Shown here one piece after another: positions 5,054 to 12,969 of a DNA stretch of 13,739 nt (its first letter is position 1; every line of letters starts with the position of its first letter). The notes beneath the pieces are model-generated. The model searched no databases, was not told where the DNA came from, and worked only from the letters and a program-made list of their open reading frames with translations. Location: contig JAZUBK010000016.1 of assembly GCA_045638465.1 (NCBI GenBank), forward strand, positions 1 to 13,739, read 5' to 3'. The position numbers were made by a program, and so were the translations under genes. The stretch is from CAKVLS01 sp045638465 (lineage in GTDB: Bacteria; Bacillota; Clostridia; Christensenellales; UBA1242).

Positions 5054-6145
5054 CTAGTCTTCTTTGTTCATCTCTGCCAAAAACTTAGCAACATCTGGAT
5101 CTTCTTGCATAGCCTTTAGTGATAAAGACATTTTTAGATTTTCGGTATCAATAGCAATTACTTTTACCTCTAGTTCTTGGCCTACTTTTGCCACTTCATA
5201 AATATTTTTGATAAAAGTTTGTGACGCTTCTTTTATATGAAGGAGTCCCTCTACACCATCACCAATATCAAGTATTGCACCAAAAGAAAGAATTTTTCTT
5301 ACAGTGCCTTTTACCACGTCACCTACAGTATATTTTTCTAGTTTTGCTTTTAGTGGGTTTTCTAAAAGTGCTTTGTAAGAAAGGCCCACTCTTTTTTCTT
5401 CTCTATCAAGTTTTACAACTTTGAAGTTATATGTTTTGCCCATTTCCAATACATCTTCGGCTTTTGTTTCTCTATCATAAGAAATTTCACTGTTGTGAAC
5501 TAGGCAGTCAACTCCGTCAACATTTACAAAAGCACCAAAATCTGTAAATCTAACAACTTTGCCAGATACGACTTTGTTTTCAAACATTGCTTGCCAAAAA
5601 GCATTTTCAATAGTTACTTGCTCTTTTTCTTCATATGCTCTTGTTGACATAATAAACTTTTTATTATCCATATCAACTTCCAAGACAATGGCGTTCATTT
5701 GCTTGTTTATATAATTTTTTAGGTTATTGTCTACTCTTCTATTTGATATTTGAGAATAAGGAATAAAAACAGAAAATTCACCCAAAGTGCTAATCAGACC
5801 ATTGTTGTTATAATCGGTAATTACAACTTTAGCTTCACTACCTACGCTCAAAGCTTTTGCGATAGTATTTCCTCTAACCACAGCCTCAGCTCTTGCTCTT
5901 GAAACTTCGATCATACCATCTTCGCCTTTTGTGTTTACGATAAGCACATCAAAACTGCCGCCAACGTAAATTGAGCCTAAATTTTCTTCAATCTCATTTT
6001 TTACAATATATCCATCTTTTTTGCCACCAATGTTTACTATAACCTTATCTTTTAGATTATAAACAACAGTTGCTTTTACCATATCTCCATTTTTGAAACT
6101 TGTAAATGTTTTATCAATAGCTGACATATCAAAAATTTCTTTCAT
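5054..6145 (-). CDS. rpsA: S1 RNA-binding domain protein (bS1-like)
   Basis: A 363-residue protein with four S1 (OB-fold) RNA-binding repeats at about 18-84, 101-169, 190-258 and 275-344. Repeats three and four are the most typical (SGKVVRFTDFGAFVNVDG and KGTVRKILSFGAILDIGDG); repeats one and two are more divergent, as in ribosomal protein S1 where the first repeats contact the ribosome rather than mRNA. Four-repeat S1 homologues at the end of a cmk-plsC cluster are the usual Firmicute arrangement, often with ispH between; ispH is absent here. The ATG overlaps the plsC stop by one base (TAATG), so translation is probably coupled, helped by AAGGAAG upstream. Likely role: mRNA binding on or off the ribosome; in low-GC Gram-positives S1 homologues are not always stable ribosomal subunits. 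Confidence 0.9.
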   Translation of the reverse strand: MKEIFDMSAIDKTFTSFKNGDMVKATVVYNLKDKVIVNIGGKKDGYIVKNEIEENLGSIYVGGSFDVLIVNTKGEDGMIEVSRARAEAVVRGNTIAKALSVGSEAKVVITDYNNNGLISTLGEFSVFIPYSQISNRRVDNNLKNYINKQMNAIVLEVDMDNKKFIMSTRAYEEKEQVTIENAFWQAMFENKVVSGKVVRFTDFGAFVNVDGVDCLVHNSEISYDRETKAEDVLEMGKTYNFKVVKLDREEKRVGLSYKALLENPLKAKLEKYTVGDVVKGTVRKILSFGAILDIGDGVEGLLHIKEASQTFIKNIYEVAKVGQELEVKVIAIDTENLKMSLSLKAMQEDPDVAKFLAEMNKED

Positions 6146-6747
6146 TATTTTTCTTCCTTCTTCTTTTTTGTATATTTTTGTTTTAGTTCATCATATTTTT
6201 GTTCTACGATAGCGGTTGCCTCGTCTAAAACTTCTTTTGTTAATCTTTGGTCATAAAATTTATCCAGTTCAAAAGGCTCACCTACATATATAACGTTTGG
6301 AACTAAAAACATAGGCTTTCTTTTGATATAAATAGGAACAATTGGTGCTTTGCTTTTTATCGCAAACATACAAACACCGCTTTTGATTTCCATATCTTCA
6401 CTTTGAGATCTAGTACCTTGCGGGAATATACCAACAGTTTTGTTATCTTTTAAAGTCTTTAATACTTGCTTTGTGGCATTAATATCTGTGCCTTGACGGT
6501 CAATTTTTATACAACCAAGGCCATTTAGTAGCCATGCCAAAAATTTATTTTTAAACAACTCTTTTTTTGCTATAAAGTGCATTTTCCTGTTTGCTTTAAG
6601 ATATACCATTATTGGGTCCATATTGCTTCTATGGTTAGCAGTAAAAATTGCTTTACCCTTCTTTAAGTTTTTTCTACCTCTGACTATCGTTGGGAAAAAT
6701 ATAGTAAGTGGTAAAAAGGCAATCGTTATAAGTACGTAATAAACCAT
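6145..6747 (-). CDS. plsC: 1-acyl-sn-glycerol-3-phosphate acyltransferase
   Basis: A 200-residue membrane-associated acyltransferase that converts lysophosphatidic acid to phosphatidic acid. The N-terminal hydrophobic helix (about 3-20) anchors it; the catalytic NHxxxxD motif is NHRSNMD (38-44), with His39 and Asp44. The substrate motif usually FPEGTR reads FPQGTR (108-113), with Gln in place of Glu; motif IV is VPIYI (137-141). The C terminus is a Lys/Glu-rich tail. It lies two bases after the cmk homologue, with AGAGGTGAGG inside the end of that gene as ribosome site, and its stop overlaps the start of the S1 gene. The cmk-plsC-S1 order is conserved in Firmicutes. The Glu-to-Gln change is next to the glycerol-phosphate binding site, so its effect on substrate use is open. 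Confidence 0.92.
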   Translation of the reverse strand: MVYYVLITIAFLPLTIFFPTIVRGRKNLKKGKAIFTANHRSNMDPIMVYLKANRKMHFIAKKELFKNKFLAWLLNGLGCIKIDRQGTDINATKQVLKTLKDNKTVGIFPQGTRSQSEDMEIKSGVCMFAIKSKAPIVPIYIKRKPMFLVPNVIYVGEPFELDKFYDQRLTKEVLDEATAIVEQKYDELKQKYTKKKKEEK

Positions 6748-6749
6748 TT

Positions 6750-7415
6750 TTAAGCCTCACCTCTTATTATTTTACATATTTCATCGGCAGTATCATTTTC
6801 GGTGTTACGTGAAGTATCAATAAAATGTGTGTCTTCTGAAATATTTACTTTTGACATTTCGCCATTAAAAGACTGACTATCGCTAAGTTCAGTGTCTTTT
6901 AAAATGTCTTCATATTTATAATCGTGTACGCCACTTTCTACCAAAGCATCAAATTTTCTTTGCGCCCTAACAGATGCGTCAGCGGTTAAGAAAAATTTGT
7001 ATTTTGCTCTAGGAAATAATGTAGTACCGCTATTAAAACCCTCTACAACAACATCATTGTTCTGAGCACATTTTAGTTGCAATATTCTCATAAACTTTTC
7101 TATAACGGGTTGCTTTGATAGTTTGTACCTGCAGTTTGCTACTATGCTATTTTTAATAAGGTTTGTAACATCTTCGCCATTTATCATAACTTCAGCGTCT
7201 TTACCATAGCCTGTCAATTTTATTTCTGCCGTTCTCAAAAAGTCAAGCAACTGATCTTCACTAGTTGGGCTTATGTTATTTCTCAAACAAATAACAGCTA
7301 TAGCAGCAGTAGCTATGTCGTTATCAAAATAAATAATCTCCAAGTTTTCTGCAACCTTTCTTGCAACTGAGCTCTTACCCGAACCGCTCAAGCCATCAAT
7401 AGTAATTTGATACAT
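6750..7415 (-). CDS. cmk: Cytidylate kinase homologue with altered CMP site
   Basis: A 221-residue P-loop kinase in the chromosomal position of cmk (CMP kinase, CMP to CDP). The Walker A loop GLSGSGKSS (8-16) is intact, and the KFFLTADASVRAQRKF segment (140-155) matches the KFFLTAxxxxRAxRR stretch of Cmk. The CMP-binding motifs are not: the usual YIDTGAMYR reads YFDNDIATA (29-37), GRDIGT reads GFNSGT (126-131), and the RDxxDxxR lid motif is replaced by KDTELSDSQS (173-182). So ATP binding looks preserved and CMP recognition rewritten. GGAGG nine bases before the ATG supports the start; only five bases separate it from the FAD gene. It may be a strongly diverged Cmk or a kinase with another substrate. 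Family is secure, activity is not. Confidence 0.8.
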   Translation of the reverse strand: MYQITIDGLSGSGKSSVARKVAENLEIIYFDNDIATAAIAVICLRNNISPTSEDQLLDFLRTAEIKLTGYGKDAEVMINGEDVTNLIKNSIVANCRYKLSKQPVIEKFMRILQLKCAQNNDVVVEGFNSGTTLFPRAKYKFFLTADASVRAQRKFDALVESGVHDYKYEDILKDTELSDSQSFNGEMSKVNISEDTHFIDTSRNTENDTADEICKIIRGEA

Positions 7416-7420
7416 AAATT

Positions 7421-8647
7421 TTATCCTCCGTACTTTTGAGAAATATCTTGACCTGCAAGATAACCTGTGCTTAGTGCTATTTGAATATTAAACCCACCAG
7501 TTACCGCATCTAAATCCAAAACTTCGCCAACAAAATAAAGGTTAGAAACTAGTTTACTTTCCATAGTTTTTGGTGAAATTTCTTTTGTATCTACCCCTCC
7601 CGCAGTTACTATTCCTAATTCTACGGGTTGTAAATTTGAAATTTCAAAAGAAAAGTTCTTCAAAATATTTATTATTTCTGCTCTATTTTCCTTTGTTATA
7701 CTATTTACTTTTTTATCCTGTTTAAATGAAAGCCTTGTTAAAAACTCATCAATCAAACTTTTTGGCATAAGTTCTGGCAAATAGTTTTTAAAATCTTTAT
7801 TTAGATAATTTTGGAAATCTCTAATAAGTCTATCGTCAAGTTGCGATTCGCTCAAAGCTGGTTTTAGGTCTACAACGAACTTAGCGCCTTTAAGGTTAAG
7901 CCTGTTTATTTTGCTTGATAGCGACAAAACAATCGGCCCACTAACACCAGTATGAGTAAACAACATCTCACCAAAATCGCTAAATTCTTTATCACCTATT
8001 TTAACTGTTGCTTTTACATTTTTTAACGAAAGCCCAGCAAGACTTTTATTGTGGTTTTTTAAATCAATCGGAACAAGTGCTTGTTTTATATCTACAATAT
8101 GATGACCAAAACTTTTAGCTATTTCATATCCAAAACCTGTGCTACCTGTAGTTGGATAACTTTTTCCGCCACACGCTACAACTACAACATCTGCAAAAAA
8201 AATACCTTTGCTTGTTACAACTTCAAACGTGTCACCTTCTTTTTTTACAGACTTTACCAGGTGCTCAAGTTTTATATCTACACCGTTGTTTTTAGCATAA
8301 GTAGATAGTGCTTTTATTATATCACTTGCTTTATCAGAAACGGGAAAAACTCTATTACCTCTTTCGGTCTTTAGTTTTGTTCCCATGCTTTCGATAAGGT
8401 CGATAGTATCTTGTGGCGAAAAAGAATATATGCCACTATACAAAAACTTGCTATTTGACACTACATTTGACAAAAAATCTTGTGGCAAACAGTTGTTTGT
8501 AAGATTACATCTACCCTTGCCAGTGATATAGAGTTTTTTGCCTAGTTTTTCGTTTCCGTCAAAAAGCGTAACAGTATTAAAATCATTTTTTGCCATAGCA
8601 GCAGCCAAAATACCACTAGGACCACCGCCTATTACTATTACGTTCAT
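7421..8647 (-). CDS. HI0933/YhiN-family FAD-dependent oxidoreductase
   Basis: A 408-residue flavoprotein of the HI0933-like (YhiN/BaiN-type) family. The dinucleotide-binding GGGPSG loop is at 7-12, and the family hallmark KKLYITGKGRCNLTNN follows at 37-52. A middle domain (about 190-340) is typical, and the C-terminal FAD segment contains LYFVGEVLDLDAVTGGFNIQ near 370-390. Members are widespread in gut Firmicutes; a few are reported to reduce bile-acid intermediates, but most have no proven substrate, so I give none. First gene of a unit with cmk, plsC and the S1 gene. AGGAG five bases before the ATG supports the start, and a promoter is predicted just upstream, after the rluB terminator. Confidence 0.92.
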   Translation of the reverse strand: MNVIVIGGGPSGILAAAMAKNDFNTVTLFDGNEKLGKKLYITGKGRCNLTNNCLPQDFLSNVVSNSKFLYSGIYSFSPQDTIDLIESMGTKLKTERGNRVFPVSDKASDIIKALSTYAKNNGVDIKLEHLVKSVKKEGDTFEVVTSKGIFFADVVVVACGGKSYPTTGSTGFGYEIAKSFGHHIVDIKQALVPIDLKNHNKSLAGLSLKNVKATVKIGDKEFSDFGEMLFTHTGVSGPIVLSLSSKINRLNLKGAKFVVDLKPALSESQLDDRLIRDFQNYLNKDFKNYLPELMPKSLIDEFLTRLSFKQDKKVNSITKENRAEIINILKNFSFEISNLQPVELGIVTAGGVDTKEISPKTMESKLVSNLYFVGEVLDLDAVTGGFNIQIALSTGYLAGQDISQKYGG

Positions 8648-8663
8648 AAAATCTCCTAAATAT

Positions 8664-8692
8664 ATTATATATTAACATAAAAAATATCACAA
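8664..8692 (-). promoter_or_regulatory. Putative promoter of the FAD oxidoreductase-cmk-plsC-S1 unit
   Basis: On the - strand: TTGTGA (8687-8692), a 17-bp spacer and TATAAT (8664-8669). The start would be near 8657, right at the AGGAG ribosome site (8653-8657), giving a leader of about ten bases. Placed directly after the rluB terminator. The -35 is imperfect. Confidence 0.5.
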
Positions 8693-8715
8693 TAAAATAT
8701 AACTATAATTTTAAT

Positions 8716-8744
8716 AAAAAAGTAGGTAAAAAATTTACCTACTT
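8716..8744 (-). terminator. Terminator after rluB
   Basis: A perfect 11-bp stem (AAGTAGGTAAA 8720-8730 with TTTACCTACTT 8734-8744) with a three-base loop, followed on the - strand by TTTTTATT. It lies seven bases after the rluB stop and ends the dacF-rluB unit. Confidence 0.88.
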
Positions 8745-8751
8745 GCTATAT

Positions 8752-9465
8752 TTAGTCTTTTTTTGCTAATAACAAATCAATTTCGTGAGGTTTTAGCGCT
8801 CTATATTGTCCACGAGAAAGTCCACCTAATTTTAAAAGGCCAATAGAAACTCTCTTTAGGAAAATAACGTTTTTGCCGATAGCATCAAACATTCTTCTAA
8901 TTTCTCTGTTTTTACCCTCTCTCAAAACAACTTCCAAACGGCTAATCTTTCCATCGGTATTTGTCAAAGTTACGTTGCATTTGCCAAATCTTTCGCCGTC
9001 TATTACAACACCTGCTCTTAGTACTGCAAGTTCACTTTCTACAATAGAGCCCTCTACTTTAACAATATACTTTTTCTCTACTTCATTAGATGGGTGAGTA
9101 AGTCTGTTTGCTATATCACCATCGTTTGTCAAAATAAGCATACCTTCACTGTTATAGTCTAGTCTGCCCACAGGAAAAATTCTATGGTTTGGGTCTACAA
9201 CCAAATCAAGAACTGTTTTTCTTCCTTTTTCGTCAGAAGCACTACAAACATAACCTTTTGGTTTATTTAGCATATAGTATACATAGTCTTCTGCAATTTT
9301 TACTCTTTGACCACTAACTAGCACAATATCATTTTTTATATCTATATCAGTAGCAAGATCAGTAACAACTTTGTCATTTACCTTTACTTGCCCTGCAATT
9401 ATAAACTCTTCTACTTTTCTTCTTGATGCTACACCACAAAGTGCTAGATATTTATTAATTCTCAT
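8752..9465 (-). CDS. rluB: rRNA pseudouridine synthase, RsuA/RluB family
   Basis: A 237-residue enzyme that isomerises uridine to pseudouridine in ribosomal RNA. An N-terminal S4 RNA-binding domain (about 1-60, MRINKYLALCGVASRRKVEE) is followed by the synthase domain; the catalytic aspartate is Asp103 in GRLDYNSEGMLILTNDG (100-116), and EGKNREIRRM near 183-192 is the conserved RNA-binding segment. Length and layout match RluB (large-subunit position 2605, E. coli numbering) more than RsuA, but the two are hard to separate by eye. It starts four bases after the dacF stop with only a weak GTGGT ribosome site, so translation is probably coupled to dacF. Location after dacF and near scpAB is the common Firmicute order. 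Confidence 0.93.
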   Translation of the reverse strand: MRINKYLALCGVASRRKVEEFIIAGQVKVNDKVVTDLATDIDIKNDIVLVSGQRVKIAEDYVYYMLNKPKGYVCSASDEKGRKTVLDLVVDPNHRIFPVGRLDYNSEGMLILTNDGDIANRLTHPSNEVEKKYIVKVEGSIVESELAVLRAGVVIDGERFGKCNVTLTNTDGKISRLEVVLREGKNREIRRMFDAIGKNVIFLKRVSIGLLKLGGLSRGQYRALKPHEIDLLLAKKD

Positions 9466-9469
9466 TTGT

Positions 9470-10579
9470 TTACCACTTTTTTAAAATATTTTTTAGCTTA
9501 TCAGTAATTGATTTACTTTTTACTTCTTCCATAATATACAAATTCGACTCAAAAATCAAGTCGTTTTCATCAAATACTTTAACAACGCCTATTTTTTCGT
9601 CTTTTTTGAGTGGAGCTTTAAGAGTTTTTGGATAATCATACTCAATACTTATTTTATCCACTTCAGATACTTTTACAATTCTCTCAAAACCTTTTTTACA
9701 ATAAATCTTTACTTTAGATTTGTCACCATCTACAACAGGTAACTGATCTACTACGAAATAGTCTTTCAAAACTACTTGCTTTACATACTCTTTAGAAGCC
9801 TTAGTCAAAAGGTCAAAACTATCTTCAAACATTGGTTTGCAATTTAGAACTACACATACAATATCCTTTTGTCCATCATTTATAGCCGAAACAAGACATC
9901 GCCCTGCACTACTTGTATAGCCTGTTTTTACGCCAATACACCCACTCAATGAGCTAAGTAAACGGTTTTTATTTACAAAATATCTGTACGGGCAGTTTTC
10001 TCTTTCTTTTATCTCAAAAGTCTTTGATGAAACAATCTCCCTAAAAGTCTCATTTTTTAATGCCTCCTGTGTAAAAATTGCCAAATCATATGCAGTTGTA
10101 AAATGGCCTTTTTCATCAAGACCATGAGGGTTTTTTAGGCTTGTGTTTTTTAGGCCATATTTTGTAGCAGTCTGATTCATAAGATTTGCAAAATCTTTAA
10201 TAGATCCTGAAATATGATATGCCAAAGTCACCGCAGCATCATTACCCGACCTTAGCATAAGACCATACAAAAGTTCTCTTACGGTTAGTTTCTCGTCTAG
10301 TTTTAGATAAATAGAAGTCCCTTCTGTACGTATTGCCTCTTTAGGCACAATAACTTTATCATCAATATTCTCGCAATTTTCTATAACAGTAAGCGCCGTA
10401 AAAATCTTGGTAGTACTTGCCATAGGCAATTTCATATTTTCATTTTTACTATAAATAATGGTACCTTCTGATATAGTTACCATTGCAAGATATGACTTAG
10501 AATCAGCGTATGAAAAGTTACTTGGCACAAAAAAGGTTAAGATGAGAACTAAAACCACAACTAAATAATATTTTTTCAT
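9470..10579 (-). CDS. dacF: D-alanyl-D-alanine carboxypeptidase (S11, DacF-like)
   Basis: A 369-residue penicillin-binding enzyme that removes the terminal D-Ala from peptidoglycan stems outside the membrane. A signal peptide (about 1-25, cleavage likely after SYA) leads to the S11 domain with SxxK as STTK (Ser55, Lys58), SGN at 111-113 and KTG at 218-220. A PBP5-type C-terminal beta domain (about 270-345) and a short basic helix (TDKLKNILKKW) that may touch the membrane follow. I start at ATG 10579 because AAGG is seven to eight bases before it; a TTG six bases upstream is too close to that site. It lies two bases after the ytfJ-like gene. In spore formers DacF trims spore cortex; in this context it may do so or act in vegetative wall growth. 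Confidence 0.92.
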   Translation of the reverse strand: MKKYYLVVVLVLILTFFVPSNFSYADSKSYLAMVTISEGTIIYSKNENMKLPMASTTKIFTALTVIENCENIDDKVIVPKEAIRTEGTSIYLKLDEKLTVRELLYGLMLRSGNDAAVTLAYHISGSIKDFANLMNQTATKYGLKNTSLKNPHGLDEKGHFTTAYDLAIFTQEALKNETFREIVSSKTFEIKERENCPYRYFVNKNRLLSSLSGCIGVKTGYTSSAGRCLVSAINDGQKDIVCVVLNCKPMFEDSFDLLTKASKEYVKQVVLKDYFVVDQLPVVDGDKSKVKIYCKKGFERIVKVSEVDKISIEYDYPKTLKAPLKKDEKIGVVKVFDENDLIFESNLYIMEEVKSKSITDKLKNILKKW

Positions 10580-10581
10580 AA

Positions 10582-10938
10582 TCAAACCTTTTTGATATTT
10601 TCACAAATTTTACTAGAAAATTTACATATACTATCAACCAAATTAGCGCTATTTACATTGATATATTCCACAGTCTTTCCTACCACCAAAAAACCAATAG
10701 GAGTAACTGAACAACCCGCACTTGACGCCCCCGCAAATGGGTATTCTTTGGTCTTTTTTATATGTCCCGAAGAATATTCCCCACCACCAGAAACAAAGCC
10801 TACAGAGGCCTTACAAATCGGTATTATTACTTCTCCATTTTTGCCTTCTATTGCCTTTCCAATAATACAATCAGAGTTAGACAAGGCTTTTAGTTTTTCT
10901 AATGTTTTGTCAACAATTTCTTTAACTTGGTTTTCCAT
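10582..10938 (-). CDS. ytfJ: YtfJ/GerW family protein
   Basis: A 118-residue soluble protein of the YtfJ (GerW) family. Hallmarks: an N-terminal helix (ENQVKEIVDKTLEKL), then IIGKAI...GEVIIPICKASVGFVSGGGEY and the Gly/Ser-rich PFAGASSAGCSVTPIGFLVV block (about 68-87). Members are conserved in endospore formers; Bacillus subtilis YtfJ/GerW is linked to spore germination, but homologues also occur outside sporulation and the biochemical role is unknown. Start at 10938 is set by AAGGAG six bases before the ATG; a longer reading frame to 10968 has no such site. It overlaps the DUF2953-like gene by 17 bases and is followed two bases later by dacF, a conserved clostridial grouping. Together with dacF it hints at a sporulating ancestry. 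Confidence 0.9.
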   Translation of the reverse strand: MENQVKEIVDKTLEKLKALSNSDCIIGKAIEGKNGEVIIPICKASVGFVSGGGEYSSGHIKKTKEYPFAGASSAGCSVTPIGFLVVGKTVEYINVNSANLVDSICKFSSKICENIKKV

Positions 10939-11479
10939 ACATATCTCCTTTTTTATATCCCAAGGCAAGTATCAAACTTGCAATAATTTGCAATAAACAT
11001 ACACTTATACCAAAGGCAAGTTTTATCTGCGCCTCTGTGTCATAACACACCTGCACAACATCTGCTCTTAACACCTTAATTTTTCTTTTTGTAGAAATTA
11101 TAGAAAGTGCACTTTTTTGAAGGCAAAGAATCGCTCCGCCTAACATATTGGTATAAAAACTATCACCCTCTACACCTATCAAAATATCACTACTTATGGC
11201 ATTAATTTTTACCATTTTTGTAAACTTTATCATAAATCGATCGACAAACTTTGATTTACCAAAATCTTCAAATTTAACAGCTGTAATTTTGTTTTTTCTT
11301 TTGATTATTATACTATCTAGTTGCAGTTTGAAGCCAAACTCAAAAATCATAATATTAAATAAATAAACTTGCAACTTACCATCATTGTTTTTTAGGCTAT
11401 AAAACAAAGTCGTTTTTATACTAAAAGAAATTACAAAAATGAAAATTATAAAGTAAACAAATATTCCCCACCAAATCAT
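10922..11479 (-). CDS. DUF2953-like membrane protein
   Basis: A protein of about 185 residues with an N-terminal membrane helix (IFVYFIIFIFVISFSI), a middle beta-rich part, the segment SDILIGVEGDSFYTNMLGGAIL that resembles the IGxGDAAxTAxxxG motif of DUF2953, and a C-terminal helix (LLQIIASLILALGY). DUF2953 proteins sit between scpB and ytfJ in Clostridia, as here; function is unknown. The start is uncertain. A GTG 36 bases upstream lies inside the scpB terminator stem, so I choose the ATG at 11479, which has no clear ribosome site. Its 3' end overlaps ytfJ by 17 bases. Sequence conservation is weak; position is the stronger evidence. Confidence 0.72.
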   Translation of the reverse strand: MIWWGIFVYFIIFIFVISFSIKTTLFYSLKNNDGKLQVYLFNIMIFEFGFKLQLDSIIIKRKNKITAVKFEDFGKSKFVDRFMIKFTKMVKINAISSDILIGVEGDSFYTNMLGGAILCLQKSALSIISTKRKIKVLRADVVQVCYDTEAQIKLAFGISVCLLQIIASLILALGYKKGDMYGKPS

Positions 11480-11502
11480 ATAATTAGTATTTGAAAAAAG
11501 GC

Positions 11503-11535
11503 AAAAAAAATACACGCAACAATACGTGTATTTTT
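11503..11535 (-). terminator. Terminator after scpB
   Basis: A 10-bp stem AAAATACACG/CGTGTATTTT (11507-11516, 11525-11534) with an eight-base loop, followed on the - strand by eight T. It starts seven bases after the scpB stop and ends the protease-scpA-scpB unit; the DUF2953-like gene begins just beyond it. Confidence 0.85.
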
Positions 11536-11542
11536 AATATTA

Positions 11543-12196
11543 TTATTCGTCAGCAGAAACAGTCTCAAGCCCTTCTTCGCCTTCCAAAAAGTCAGGAACT
11601 TCCTCTTCTTCAGGAATCTCAAACTCACGATAAAGACCATCACCTTGCTCTTCAGTTTCGCTATGAATAAGTTTAATTCTCTCAAGTAGTTCTTCATAAT
11701 CTGGCAAATCTTCAATAGAATTAAGTTCAAATCTCTTTAAAAATTCATCAGTTGTACCATAAAGCAAAGGTTTACCAACAACGTCTTTTCTACCAACAAC
11801 ATCAATTAGTTTGAAGTTTTGTAATACTTGAACTGCATAGTCACAGTTTACACCTCTTACTTGCTCAATTTCAAGCCTTGTTACTGGTTGTTTGTAAGCA
11901 ATAACCGCCATAGTTTCAAGAGTTGCTTTTGATAGTTGTTTTTCTTTGATAGGGTTTAGAACAGTTGCAATATCTTCGGCATATTTTGGGTTAGAACACA
12001 TTTGAACTTTGCCTTTATATGTAATGATATTGATGCCTGTATTTTGCTTATTTGCTTTCAATACATTTATGGCTTCTTCTACAACCTTTTCTTTTACTTC
12101 TAGTTTTTCAGCGATATCTTTTATTTCTATACCTTGTCCTGCAACAAACAATATAGACTCAATTACTTCGCCTAATTCTTTTTTATCACTCAACAT
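11543..12196 (-). CDS. scpB: Segregation and condensation protein B
   Basis: A 217-residue ScpB. It dimerises and binds the kleisin ScpA in the SMC-ScpAB condensin that organises and segregates the chromosome. Two winged-helix domains are visible: residues about 8-85 (ELGEVIESILFVAGQ...) and about 90-165, with the family motif LETMAVIAYKQPVTRLEIEQVRGVNCD. A strongly acidic tail (EIPEEEEVPDFLEGEEGLE) ends it. Its start overlaps the scpA end by 11 bases with AGAGGAAG nine bases before the ATG, so the two are translated together, which suits a fixed-ratio complex. Confidence 0.96.
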   Translation of the reverse strand: MLSDKKELGEVIESILFVAGQGIEIKDIAEKLEVKEKVVEEAINVLKANKQNTGINIITYKGKVQMCSNPKYAEDIATVLNPIKEKQLSKATLETMAVIAYKQPVTRLEIEQVRGVNCDYAVQVLQNFKLIDVVGRKDVVGKPLLYGTTDEFLKRFELNSIEDLPDYEELLERIKLIHSETEEQGDGLYREFEIPEEEEVPDFLEGEEGLETVSADE

Positions 12197-12968
12197 CTGT
12201 AGGTTCTTCCTCTCTTAATACAATTTCTATTTCTTCATAGTTATCTTCTTGTTTTACTCTGATTACTTGTCTTTTCAAAAGTTCAAGCACTGCAAGAAAT
12301 ACATTGATAACCTCACCCTTACTATAGTCACTATCAAATAACTCTGTAAACTTTACTTTATCTTTGAAAGTAAGAGTTGTTTGTATTGACTCAATTTTTT
12401 CAGCTACAGTCCAACGATCTCTTACAATCTTCTTTGGTTCTACTTCTTTTTCTTCTACCCTAATACGTGTCAAAACATTGGCAAAGGCATTAAGCAGACC
12501 ATCTAATTTCATATCTTGCAAAACAAATCTGTAGTCATTAACTTTCTCATCAGGGGCTTTATAAAATCTATCTACGTTTTCATAAACTTTTAGTCTTTCA
12601 CAAGCCTCTTTAAAAAGTTGATATTCCATAATTTGTTGTCTAAGTTTTGTTGCTGGGTCGATATCTTCTTCGCCATCGCCTTCCTCTAGTTTTGGCAACA
12701 AACTTTTTGATTTTATCTCAACAAGTGTAGATGCTACATCTATAAAGTCAGCAGCTTTGTCCATATCCAAAGTGTCTAGCTCATCTAGATATGCAAGGTA
12801 CTGTTCGGTAATCTCAGATAAATTTACCTCAAAAATCTCCATTTTACTCTCTTTGATAAGGTGCAACAAAAGGTCAAGCGGTCCTTCAAAGTTTTGCAAA
12901 TGGAATTTATAACCAGCATCAAACATACTAAGTTGGCTTAGTACTTCATTGTTCTTTTTTACAGCCAT
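12186..12968 (-). CDS. scpA: Segregation and condensation protein A (kleisin)
   Basis: A 260-residue kleisin that bridges the two heads of the SMC dimer and recruits ScpB. The N-terminal domain (about 19-100) has the signature FEGPLDLLLHLIKESKMEIFEVNLSEITEQYL; an acidic linker (LEEGDGEEDIDP) follows; the middle helices bind ScpB; and the C-terminal winged helix (about 195-255) ends in VFLAVLELLKRQVIRVKQ, which docks on the SMC head. Length is normal. The start is supported by GGAG nine bases before the ATG. It follows the site-2 protease stop by one base and overlaps scpB, so all three are one transcript. Confidence 0.97.
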   Translation of the reverse strand: MAVKKNNEVLSQLSMFDAGYKFHLQNFEGPLDLLLHLIKESKMEIFEVNLSEITEQYLAYLDELDTLDMDKAADFIDVASTLVEIKSKSLLPKLEEGDGEEDIDPATKLRQQIMEYQLFKEACERLKVYENVDRFYKAPDEKVNDYRFVLQDMKLDGLLNAFANVLTRIRVEEKEVEPKKIVRDRWTVAEKIESIQTTLTFKDKVKFTELFDSDYSKGEVINVFLAVLELLKRQVIRVKQEDNYEEIEIVLREEEPTDVE

Positions 12969-12969
12969 A

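Noticed and set aside
10592..10996. 134-codon open frame on the + strand
   Set aside because: It is antisense to ytfJ, which has family motifs and a good ribosome site; the + frame has no recognisable domain or start signal.
11476..11730. 84-codon open frame on the - strand
   Set aside because: It overlaps the 3' end of scpB in another frame and shows no family features; a product of the scpB tail's base composition.
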